In this document: positions 48,075 to 57,030 of the stretch, in pieces
How the letters are laid out: every line of letters begins with the position of its first letter
Position numbering within the stretch: the stretch's first letter is position 1
The notes under the pieces: model-generated
The model's input: only the letters and a program-made list of their open reading frames with translations
The model's database searches: none
What the model was told of the DNA's origin: nothing
Translations under genes and position numbers: made by a program
Assembly: GCF_963924675.1 (NCBI RefSeq)
Contig: NC_089232.1
Span: forward strand, 38,146,659 to 38,210,658
DNA from: Phocoena phocoena
Lineage: Eukaryota > Chordata > Mammalia > Artiodactyla > Phocoenidae
Direction: 5' to 3'
DNA length: 64,000 nucleotides

Positions 48075-48465
48075 CTCTTTATTTTATTTTTTTAACATCT
48101 TTATTGGAGTATAATTGCTTTACAATGGTGTGTTAGTTTCTGCTGTATAACAAAGTGAATCAGCTATACATATACATATATCCCCAATCTCCTCCCTCTT
48201 GCGTCTCCCTCCCTCCCACCCTCCCTATCCCACCCCTCTAGGTGGTCACAAAGCACCCAGCTGATCTCCCTCTGCTATGCGGCTGCTTCCCACTACCTAT
48301 CTATTTTACGTTTGGTAGTGTATATATATCCATGCCACTCTCTTTGTCCCAGCTTACCCTTCCCACTCCCCGTGTCCTCAAGTCCATTCTCTATGTCTGC
48401 ATCTTTATTCCTGTACTGCCCCTAGGTTCTTCAGAACCTTTTTTTTTTTTTTTAAGATTCCATTT
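48075..48465 (-). mobile_element. L1 3'-end fragment, fairly young type
   Basis: 'ctttattggagtataattgc', 'tttacaatggtgtgttagtt', 'cctccctcccaccctcccta', 'gctgatctccctctgctatg' are the reversed 3' end of the L1 lineage recently active in cetaceans. Ends near a T run at 48439-48454. Confidence 0.92.
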
Positions 48466-48529
48466 TAATCCTGTACCGTCCTTGACCTGGTTTGGGCCCT
48501 CAGTTTTCCCCCAGCAAGACTGATGAAGT

Positions 48530-49045
48530 GACCTAATTCAACAAATATCAAGCACCTACCTTAAACCAAGCAATGTTTCAAACAGACCACAAATAATGAA
48601 GTTATATGGTCAATTATCATAAGGTTGATAAGGACTTAGACGAAATATAAAGCACAGTACAGGGGATAAGGATGGGGACAGTCAGAGAAAGCCTCTCTTC
48701 TCAGAGGAAAGGTGGAGGGAAGGGGGCGAGACAATTCCAGGAAGAGGGAACAGCCAGTGTAAAGGCCAAAGGCTGGATAGGTCAAAAGGCCAGTGTGGCT
48801 GCAGAGACTTGAGCTAGGGGCGAGGTAGGAGAGGCAGTGAACTGAGCCAAGGGCCTGACAGGTGACAGAGAACTTTGGCTTTACCATGAGGGAGACTAGG
48901 GGCCAGTGGAAGATTCTGAGCAGAAAAGTATGTAAAGCAATTTCAGTTTTTAAATATCCCCCCAGCTTCCTTCTGAGAATAGACTGCTGTGGGGCAAACA
49001 GGAAGCAGAGAGCCCCGTTGGGAGGCTGTAAAACGACCTGGAGCC
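48530..49045 (-). repeat. L2 relic, reverse
   Basis: 'caattccaggaagaggga', 'cagccagtgtaaaggccaa', 'ccagtgtggctgcagaga' are reversed L2 3'-region sequence, extending into the end of its ORF2 area. Confidence 0.8.
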
Positions 49046-49049
49046 ATGA

Positions 49050-49600
49050 TTACACCCACCTCACGTCCACCTCTCTGGCTCAAGTCATCCTCCTAAACAC
49101 AAGCCTGACCATGATATGTCACCACATCCTCTCCACAAGAACTTTCCATGGCTCCCCATCACCTCCGTAACTATCAAGTGTCACTTCTTCACATGGTCAT
49201 CAAGGCTGCTCTGTGTCCTATTACCCCTCCCTAAGCACCATGCCCTCCAAACCCACAGGATCACCTGCTGTTCCCCTGACACATCGCTACAAGCCTGCAA
49301 TCCGCAACTGCCTCTGCCCTCCTTTCTCTACCCCTAAAAGTTATTTATTCATCCATCAGGGCTAAGCCCAAACACAACTTCCTCAGGAGCCTTTCCTAGC
49401 TGACCCCAACACTGCACTCTTCTTGCACCTCTACCAGACCGCTCTTTCATCAGTTCCTGGTTAGAGTTCCCACCAGACTGCTAACTCCTTGACAGCAAGA
49501 ACTGTGCCTGACTCATCTAGGAATACACAAGGGGCCAAGCACAGTGCAAGGCTTCCACTAAGCGCTCAATCAACGCATGCTGGCTAAATGAACAAATTGG
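49050..49600 (+). repeat. L2 relic, forward
   Basis: 'tccccatcacctccgtaac', 'cacaacttcctcaggagcct', 'agcgctcaatcaacgcatg' run in sense L2 order to the terminus 'ggctaaatgaacaaa'. It lies back to back with the reversed L2 to its left. Confidence 0.75.
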
Positions 49601-50080
49601 CCCTTTTGTTACATATCTTCTTGAGGTCTTGGGGGGTGGAGGGGTGGGCAGAGTTGTCCAAGGACAGGTTTTCCTGCTTGGCTACTGTAATCTGGAGGAC
49701 AGGGGTCCCTCTGATGGAGCCCCTGGGGACTCCATGGTACAGTCACAAGTAGGGATGTGGGGATGGATCTGAACCCAGACCTTCAAAGTCTTCTGTCCTC
49801 TCAGCCAGGTATCTCTAGGAAGGCCCGTACAATTTGCTTTACATTTGCACAAAGCGTTGGCAACATGTTTTTCCTAGTCTCATTCTAGAAGTATACAGAT
49901 GTGCACAAAAGCACCTAGAAGGATCTCAACCCAGTTAACAGTAATTACAGTATTAAGAGATGGAATTAACTTTATTTTCTTTTACTTTATCTTGATTTTT
50001 CCCTAAATAAACGTAAGAAAAAAATCTCTTAGAAAGAATGCCATAGTAACATCAAGTTACATTTTAAAAATGGTTCCAAA
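49601..50080. other. Intronic DNA, no gene seen
   Basis: No recognised element. Confidence 0.4.
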
Positions 50081-50288
50081 GGGCTTCCCTGGTGGTGCAG
50101 TGGTTGAGAGTCCTCCTGCCAATGCAGGGTACACGGGTTCGTGCCCCAGTCCGGGAAGATCCCACATGCCGCAGAGAGGCTGGGCCCGTGAGCCACGGCC
50201 GCTGAGCCTGCGCGTCCGGAGCCTGTGCTCCGCAACGGGAGAGCCCACAACAGTGAGAGGCCCGTGTACCGAAAAAAAACAAAAAAAC
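50081..50288 (+). repeat. CHR-type SINE, short class
   Basis: Head GGGCTTCCCTGGTGGTGCAG, end CCCGTGTACCG plus an interrupted A tail. Antisense to B3GNT2. Confidence 0.95.
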
Positions 50289-50494
50289 AGGGGATCAACT
50301 ATCAACAAATAATATGTCTTATTTAAGCTGATGCTACATCAACAAAGTGTTGACTCAACAAAGATTTGGCTTCTAACTTTCAATAAAAGACCTACACAAC
50401 TTTTATAGTGAAATAGCATATTAAAACACAGAAGATACAGTTGCTTTAGTTACCATCTTTTTAAAGAAATAAAAGGGGGACAAAGGCACTGTGC

Positions 50495-50685
50495 GTATGT
50501 CAGGCACAGTGCTAGGTATTTTAGGTGCATGATCAAATTAATTTTCTTAGCAAATCTGAGCTAGATTATCTCCCCTATTTCACTAATGAGGAAACTGGGG
50601 CTTACAGTAATTTATCACACAGTAGCCACCGTCACACAGTAAGTGGCCAAAATGGAACTCAAATCCAGGTCTGTTTCACAAAAGA
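50495..50685 (-). repeat. MIR
   Basis: 'gtcaggcacagtgctaggta', 'ctaatgaggaaactggggct', 'cgtcacacagtaagtggcca' are reversed MIR. Confidence 0.85.
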
Positions 50686-50689
50686 TTAC

Positions 50690-50965
50690 ACATTCTATGA
50701 TTCTGGAAATGCCACTTACATGAAGTTCAAGAACAGGCAAAACCAATCTATGACGATATGCAGCACATCTAAGATGATATACCAAGTCAGAATAATGGTT
50801 CCCTTCAGGGGCTGGAGACTGACTGGAAAGGGGCACAGGGACCTTCTGGGGTACTGAAAACGTTTTCTTCTTGATCTGGTGCTGGACACACATTCAAGAG
50901 CTGCACGCTTAATATTAGTGCACTTTACACACTTTACTGTATGCTATGCCTCAAGTTTAAAAAAA
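50690..50965 (+). repeat. Old L1 3'-UTR fragment
   Basis: 'ttctggaaatgccacttaca', 'agaataatggttcccttcag', 'gctatgcctcaagtttaa' match a sense L1M 3' end with A tail. Confidence 0.78.
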
Positions 50966-51306
50966 AATCCTCATTTGACTGACTCCAAGTTCATGTTCTT
51001 TAACCACTAAACCATCATACCACTATTTGACAGAACCTGACCACTTTCTAGAATTGATTCTCTTGGATAATCAGTTTTTTTAAAACATTCTGGTTAAGTG
51101 AAGTACATCCTAATCACATCAGAGTGAAGGCATCTGAACAATAAGCTTATTTTTAAATGCCACAGAATGAAAAGTAGAAAGTATCAATTTCATTGCTACT
51201 GGGAATTTCCTGTCTGTAGCCACATCAGAATAAAAATAATTTTAAACCTTGCTCTAAAGGAATGTTCATAGATGTACAGAAAATAATTTGTAACAAAATT
51301 ATTAAT

Positions 51307-51518
51307 GGGCTTCCCTGGTGGCGCAGTGGTTAAGAGTCCGCCTGCCGATGCAGGGGACACGGGTTCGTGCCCTGGTCCGGGAAGATCCCACATGCCGCGG
51401 AGCGGCTGGGCCCGTGAGCCATAGCCGCTGAGCCTGCGCGTCCAGAGCCTGTGCTCCGCAACGGGAGAGGCCACAACAGTGAGAGGCCCACATACCGAAA
51501 AAAAAAAAAAAAAAAAAA
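51307..51518 (+). repeat. CHR-type SINE, short class
   Basis: Close to the apparent consensus, with box A and box B intact and a pure 22-base A tail. Imperfect flanking AAATTATTAA / AAATTCTTAA. Confidence 0.96.
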
Positions 51519-52183
51519 TTCTTAAGAGTTATCTATGGAAGTACCTAAATAAAACTACACAAAATATTTCAAGACATACATTATAATTTTATCAACAATG
51601 TTGACCCTCAAAGGAAGTTTGAATTTTGTTACAAAAACTAAGACAAGGCAAGACAAAGCTGGTGGACAAAGTGCATAAATCTCACAGTAGAGGCAACACA
51701 GTGAGTGTAAAAATCTCAAAGCAGAGTTATAACAAACCGAAAACTCAAATAACTTTTCCCAGCAGTAAGGTGATTGTGCCACATATGCCCTAATAACAAA
51801 TTCTCCATCGAGTAGAAAGTTCTTCCCACCAAAGCTTTGTTCAGACTAGCAAAGCCTCATCATCAGCTGGTGATGATGAAATCATTACATCAATTCGCTC
51901 AAAGCCTCACCCCACACATACATATACCTCTTAGTCAAGCGGTAATTGCCTCTCCTGAGAGAGGAATTTATTCATCCACAATTTGGAGACATATTTGGCA
52001 AGCACCTAGTTACAGTTTTACCACTTTTGGAGAAGTGGGGAGGGACAGCTGGATCCACACCTGTTGGGTGTATGGCCTTTACTGGGTGCTTTTGAGTATG
52101 CAAGCCAAGAAATCCAACCTTCAAACTCAGAGCCCAGTTTAATTCATGTTTTAACATTCTGTACACACCAAAAGTGCCAGGCA

Positions 52184-52490
52184 GGGCTTCCCTGGTGGCG
52201 CAGTGGTTGAGAGTCTGCCTGCTAATGCAGGGGACACGGGTTCGAGCTCTGGTCTGGGAGGATCCCACATGCCGTGGAGCAACTAGGCCCGTGAGCCACA
52301 ACTACTGAGCCTGCGCGTCTGGAGCCTGTGCTCCGCAACAAGAGAGGGGATAGTGAAAGGCCCGCACACCGCGATGAAGAGTGGCCCCCGCTTGCCACAA
52401 CTGGAGATAGCCCTCGCACAGAAACGAACACCCAACACAGCAAAAATAAATTAATTAATAAACTCCTACTCCCAACAACAACAACAAAAA
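52184..52490 (+). repeat. CHR-type SINE, intermediate class
   Basis: Same extended 3' structure as the copy at 15166 (GATGAAGAGTGGCCCCCGCT). Target duplication AAAGTGCCAGGCA / AACGTGCCAGGCA at 52171-52183 and 52491-52503. Confidence 0.95.
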
Positions 52491-52503
52491 AACGTGCCAG
52501 GCA

Positions 52504-53304
52504 ATTGACTGAAATGATTTTAGTTTCTCCTGAGCATTTGCATATAAGACCAAAAGGCCTTTATGAGAATTTTTCAGTATCGATAACTTATGCACCACTA
52601 TGGGGCATGCGCAAGATTACATAACCAAATATCATCCCAGATGCAAGAATTTCAATGTTTATAAAAGTAACCATTTATATTTATTAATTTTTAAAGTCCT
52701 TAACAAACTGCTCAATAAAACTGTCAAAAAAAAAAAAACCTGAGTCAAATATTGTAGCTATTAAGCAAGCTAGAATGAATGAAAAGCACTGACCCGGTAT
52801 GTTAAGAACAGAGTGTGCTTTAAGTACATTCACAGCCCTGGTTCAGCATTCCTAAATTACGGTTGGAGGGGAAAACAAAACAAAACAAAAGCAAACAAAA
52901 ACAAAAAAAAGCAGCATTGTCAGAAAACATTAAAACGTAAAAGTTTTGAAGGGGAGCAGAATATGCCACCCCAAGATATGTCACTTTGACACAATGATTA
53001 TTTTGAATTAAAGTTACTTGAGAAAACAGCCAGTGTAAGGACATTCTGATTCCCCTTTGTCCCCCTGAAAACAGGAGATAAATCTTCCGTAGGAAGGTAC
53101 CCTCCCCTGCACCAGGAGGGTAGAAGGCATTCTTATCACCAGAGATAGGGAATTCAGGGCTGAGAAGCCTGCACAAACCTTCTTACTTCTTCACTCATCA
53201 GTCACCCTAAACCCAAACCCCTTTGTTTTGTCAATTCTTCACAAATGTATTTGTTTCCTTGTCTCTTTAAAAGGTATGAAAGCTGCCTGCTTTGGTCACT
53301 TCTT
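52504..53304. other. Intronic DNA, no gene seen
   Basis: A pure A run at about 52723-52738; the rest is unassigned. Confidence 0.4.
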
Positions 53305-53320
53305 TGAGTCGCATATTTTT

Positions 53321-53530
53321 TTTTTTTTTTTTTTTTTTGCGGTACGCGGGCCTCTCACCGCCGCGGCCTCTCCCGTTGCGGAGCAGAGGCTCCGGACGCG
53401 CAGGCCCAGCGGCCATGGCCCACAGGCCCATCCTCTCCGCGGCACGTGGGATCCTCCCCGACCGGGGCACGAACCCGCGTCCCCCGCATCGGCAGGCGGA
53501 CTCCCAACTACTGCGCCACCAGGGAAGCCC
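53321..53530 (-). repeat. CHR-type SINE, short class, CpG-rich and young-looking
   Basis: Reverse copy in which most CpG sites are still intact and the T tail is unbroken. Perfect 16-bp target duplication TGAGTCGCATATTTTT at 53305-53320 and 53531-53546. It is sense to B3GNT2 and lies 3 kb inside the intron. Confidence 0.97.
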
Positions 53531-53546
53531 TGAGTCGCATATTTTT

Positions 53547-54224
53547 ATCCTTGTACATATGAAATTTGTTTTTCTCCAATTAATCTGTCTTATGTCAACT
53601 TAATTATTAGATCAGCCAAAGAACTTGGAGGGGAAAAAGAGAAAAGTTTTCCTCTCCTACAGTTTCAAAGTTTGAGAAACAAAGGATTCACTTATCCCTG
53701 CATCAGCTGAAAAAGCCCCACACATTTGTATCCAGAACATCTTAGCTTTATACCAACAATGCACTGGGTAAAGCAAAACGATTAACTTTTTTGGGTTCTC
53801 ATTCATTTCCTAATGTAACTCTTTTTTTTTTTTTTTTTAAGCCATGCATCTGGGCAAACTGTACAGTGAAAAATCCACCACGAATTATCAGTTCCACTTT
53901 CCTATTTTTAGCAAACCTTTAGTATCTTAGAATTAGAGAAATCTAAATTGTGGGTTTTTTTTAAAAACAAGGAAATTTTCAAAATTATAAGCCACCTATA
54001 TATACTCAACTCTCCATCCAGGAAACCCAGGAAAAAAAACCAATTCATAATTTTTACAAGCATATTATGTTTATTTTCCTCAAAAGATTACCTCATTCCC
54101 TGGATTTTAAAAACCATCTGCCATCTGCCAAATTTGGCTGATTTCAGTCTCCAAAAAATCTAAATGGTTACTGTTGTTGGTAAGGGGAAGTTGGTGCCTG
54201 GAGGAACTTCTATATTGATTACAC
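53547..54224. other. Intronic DNA, no gene seen
   Basis: Contains a pure T run at about 53821-53838. Confidence 0.4.
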
Positions 54225-54480
54225 AATGACCATCACTTATTAAGCACTTCTTAACCCCCCCCCACCCACCATGATGCAGAGCTAGGAGTTTGGCAAACAT
54301 TATCCTATTTGTCCTGAAAAACAATCCTGTAGACCAGACACTACCATCCCAAAACCAGACATGGAAAATGAGGCAGGGATGATAAACAACTTGTCCAAGG
54401 TCACGGAACAGTATGTGGCGGAATCAAGACCAGTGAACAGTGAAGGTGGGAACTCAGAACTCTTACGGAGAATTAGGCCT
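54225..54480 (-). repeat. MIR
   Basis: 'atcacttattaagcacttct', 'tggaaaatgaggcaggga', 'ttgtccaaggtcacggaaca' are reversed MIR. A C-rich slippage tract is inside at 54255-54268. Confidence 0.85.
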
Positions 54481-54773
54481 GCATCATACACCTGCCATCT
54501 GCACAAAAACTAAATGAAGAGCAGTGAGCCCCTATTGCAGGAAGATTCCCAAGGGAAAAAGCAGTATCCCAAACTGAAAAAGTACTTCCTAATGGCAGAT
54601 CTAAAGATAAAGACATTTGTAAAGGCTTGGCAGTAGGAAAAGGTTTACTCAAGTATAGGGCTCCCGAACTTCCCTGGTCTTAAAATCCAATCTGGTTTAA
54701 GAGCACAGGGACTCTGTGTAACATTCTCCCAAATTCCACCAGTCTTAATAACCTCTATTTAAAAGAAACAGAA

Positions 54774-55064
54774 AGGACTTCCCTGCTGGCGCAGTGGTTG
54801 GGAATCCGCCTGCCAGTGCGGGGAACCTGGGTTTGAACCCTGGTCCGGAAGGATCCCACATGCCACGGAGCAACTAAGCCCCTGCACCACAACTACTGAG
54901 CCTGCGCTCTAGAGCCTGCAAGCCACAGCTACTGAGTGCACGTGCCACAACTACTGAGCCCACGAGCCTAGAGCTCGTGCTCCGAAAGAAGTCACCTCAA
55001 TGTGAAGCCGGCGCACCCCAACAAAAACCCAACGCAGCCAAAAGTATAAATAAAATTTTTAAAT
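54774..55064 (+). repeat. CHR SINE, long class, partly deleted
   Basis: Head GGACTTCCCTGCTGGCGCAG, ending CAGCCAAAAGTATAAATA. Target duplication AAAGAAACAGAA at 54762-54773 and 55065-55076. The 3' half lacks one module found in siblings. Confidence 0.94.
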
Positions 55065-55076
55065 AAAGAAACAGAA

Positions 55077-56129
55077 GAGGGAACTAGGGCAGTGGGAAGA
55101 AGGGACCGCCCAGCCCTATCCTCCCTCTGGGGCAGCTGTCAGGTAACACCTCGGGGAGACCACGCAATGGCTTGGGTTGAGAGCCCTAGGACTGGGCTGG
55201 GTCCCCGCCTTCCTAGTCCCATTCTTGGCCCTGTCGGCTACCTCTTTAACCAACCCATTACCTCCCCAGAGCAAAATTACACTGGAAGGATCTGTTTTAA
55301 CAAGTAGAAGCCCATATTCACCAACTGGCTTTGCAATCTGAAATCTACAGCAAGGCTCCAACAGGGGAGCGGCAAGAGAATATGGTATAATTGTTCCAAA
55401 CTACCGTTCTACGAAGTTGGGGAAGTTCAGGAGGCCATGGGGGGCAGGGGAGAAAAGACAAACATACCACCCCTACGTTTTAAGAAGGAGAGGGAGCCTC
55501 CTCAACAGCCCAGGTTTAAAACGTATATATTATTTTCAGAGATGAGCTTTCACGCTCTGACACTTGTGGGGAGTATCTCGGCTGCTCCTCCCCACTTGAT
55601 GGGGAGCCAGTAGGTTCTGGGGCTCCCCAGCCCTGAGTGGAAAGCACTGTGGCCTAGAAATTAAGGTGACTTAGTTTTATTGCCTCCAGAAGGGTCCGCC
55701 TGCCGTCCTGGGGCAGCCGTCAGGACCCGCGCCCGCAGCCCTAGAGGAGTCCGCCCCGAGCAGCCCCACGTCCACCCTCCACTCCCGGTGTTTCGCAGAG
55801 GCCGGCTAGGCACGCTCCCGCAGCACCCACCCTTCCCCCTCCCCAGGTTTCGGTCAAGTAGCCGGGTTAATCATTCAACGCGGGCGGTGTGGAATATTTT
55901 TGTAGAGGTCAAAGCAAAAGGTTCTTCCTAAGTTTCACAGAAACCAGCCTTTAGGGACCCTGAGGTGGCATTGGCAGGCGGATGGGGCTGGGGAGCGACT
56001 GCTGGCGGCCCTGTAGCTCACAGAACACCTGATCTCCCCATGCGACACGGCAGGCAGCGCAGTGCGAGGGTGGGGTGCGGGGGTGTAACGCGAAATCCAG
56101 CAGGGCCCCCTCCCCAAAACGTCTGTGCA
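55077..56129. other. Intron 5' part, promoter-proximal
   Basis: Repeat-poor and increasingly GC- and CpG-rich from about 55680. No coding exon is recognised. It may be the CpG-island shore. Confidence 0.5.
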
Positions 56130-56573
56130 ACCCAGATGAGGACGCCAGGCCTCAGACGCCCCTTCCCAACGCCTGCATCACCCCGGCGCGCGCTCCCCCG
56201 GAAGTTGGGGTGCAGCGGGGAGGCGGAGATGTTCCCGGTTCCCGGGTCCCGCGGTGGGGGGGGGAGTGTGGAGTGGGGCAGGAAGCTCAAAAGACAGGCT
56301 GCCGGGGGTTGCGTTATCCTCTTCCTCTAGAGTAAGGAAGGTGGCGGGAGGGCCGAGGGGGAGGACCGGGACGCCTAAACGCCGCAAGAGCCACCTAGAG
56401 ACTGTTTCCTGCTCTGGGGCGCCAGTACGAAGCCGGAACCGGCGAGGAACGGGGCTGTGGAGGGAAAGAGGATGGGCCAGTGGAGGGGGAGCCGGGGACC
56501 AGAGAACTAAGAGGGCGCAGAGCCTGCCTGGGGAGGAGGGAGGCGGCGGGAGTGCACACCCGCCCGGCCCTAC

Positions 56574-56629
56574 CTTGTCCGGGAGCAGCTCCTGCTCAGC
56601 GGGGCGGGGGCGGGAGATCGCGGCTGCAT
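56574..56629 (-). other. Candidate upstream ORF in the B3GNT2 leader (first part)
   Basis: An ATG at 56629-56627 opens a frame of 18 codons plus two bases up to the donor at 56574. Joined to exon 2 at 28867 it runs four more codons and stops at TGA 28857-28855, overlapping the B3GNT2 ATG (28858-28856) as ATGA. The product would be 22 residues, rich in Pro, Arg and Ser. The ATG context is weak (T at -3, C at +4), so most ribosomes could scan past it. It depends on the predicted splice junction and on transcription starting upstream of 56629. Confidence 0.45.
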
Positions 56630-56810
56630 CCACGTCCCGGCCGCTCCGCGCGGCTCAGCCCGGCGACCGCCGCCGCTCTCGCTCCATGCGTTGCGCCCGC
56701 GATGGGCGGCCGGGTGGTGTCCGCGGCAGGACGGCTCCGCCTCGGCTTGACCCCGGCTCGGCTCAGCTCCGGCACTTGTTGCCGCCTCAGCCGCTGCGCC
56801 TCACTCCCGG
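56574..56810 (-). other. B3GNT2: Probable non-coding exon 1 of B3GNT2
   Basis: The minus strand carries a good donor, ACAAG|GTAGGG, with the exon ending at 56574. It lies inside the CpG island about 27.7 kb upstream of the coding exon, matching the human gene size. The transcription start is not fixed by the sequence. A start near 56780-56830 would place the CCAAT and CRE-like motifs 60-130 bases upstream. An alternative donor exists at 57055. Confidence 0.55.
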
Positions 56811-56869
56811 CTCCGGCTCCGGCTCCCGGCGCCGCCGTCGCCGCCTCAGGGCTCCCCGGCCCGGTCCCG

Positions 56870-56945
56870 GTCCCGCCCCCGCCCCACGGGCCAATCAGGC
56901 CCGGCACCGCCCCTTACGTCACCGCCCCGCCCGGCCCACCGCCCC
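56870..56945 (-). promoter_or_regulatory. Core promoter cluster: CRE-like, CCAAT and GC boxes
   Basis: Read towards B3GNT2 the order is GC boxes, TGACGTAA (56921-56914, CRE/ATF variant), GC box, ATTGG (56895-56891, inverted CCAAT box for NF-Y), then GGGGCGGGGGCGGG. The spacing is typical of an NF-Y/ATF/Sp1 CpG promoter. Binding is inferred from the motifs only. Confidence 0.6.
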
Positions 56946-57030
56946 GCGCCCCAAGTTCGGGGCAAGCACAGCTCCAGTTTGTCGGGCGGTGGACGCGCGG
57001 GACCGGTGCAGGCTGGTGCTCCTCTTGGCA

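Larger units (their letters stand above)
28868..56573 (-). other. B3GNT2: B3GNT2 intron 1
   Basis: The sole predicted intron is about 27.7 kb. It holds ten CHR SINEs (seven antisense and three sense to the gene), L1, L2 and MIR relics and one solo ERV LTR. No other coding exon is recognisable in it. Confidence 0.65.
56130..57030 (-). promoter_or_regulatory. B3GNT2: CpG-island promoter of B3GNT2
   Basis: The sequence becomes very GC-rich with frequent CpG, unlike the AT-rich flanks, and holds many GC boxes (GGGCGGGG type, both strands). No TATA box is in a convincing place. This fits a broadly expressed housekeeping-type promoter driving B3GNT2 leftwards. Long open frames on either strand here are a by-product of base composition. 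Confidence 0.85.

Noticed and set aside
51313..51384. tRNA-like head of the SINEs as true tRNA genes
   Set aside because: Box A and B resemble a tRNA promoter, but the cloverleaf is not kept and the unit continues into the SINE body and A tail with target duplications.
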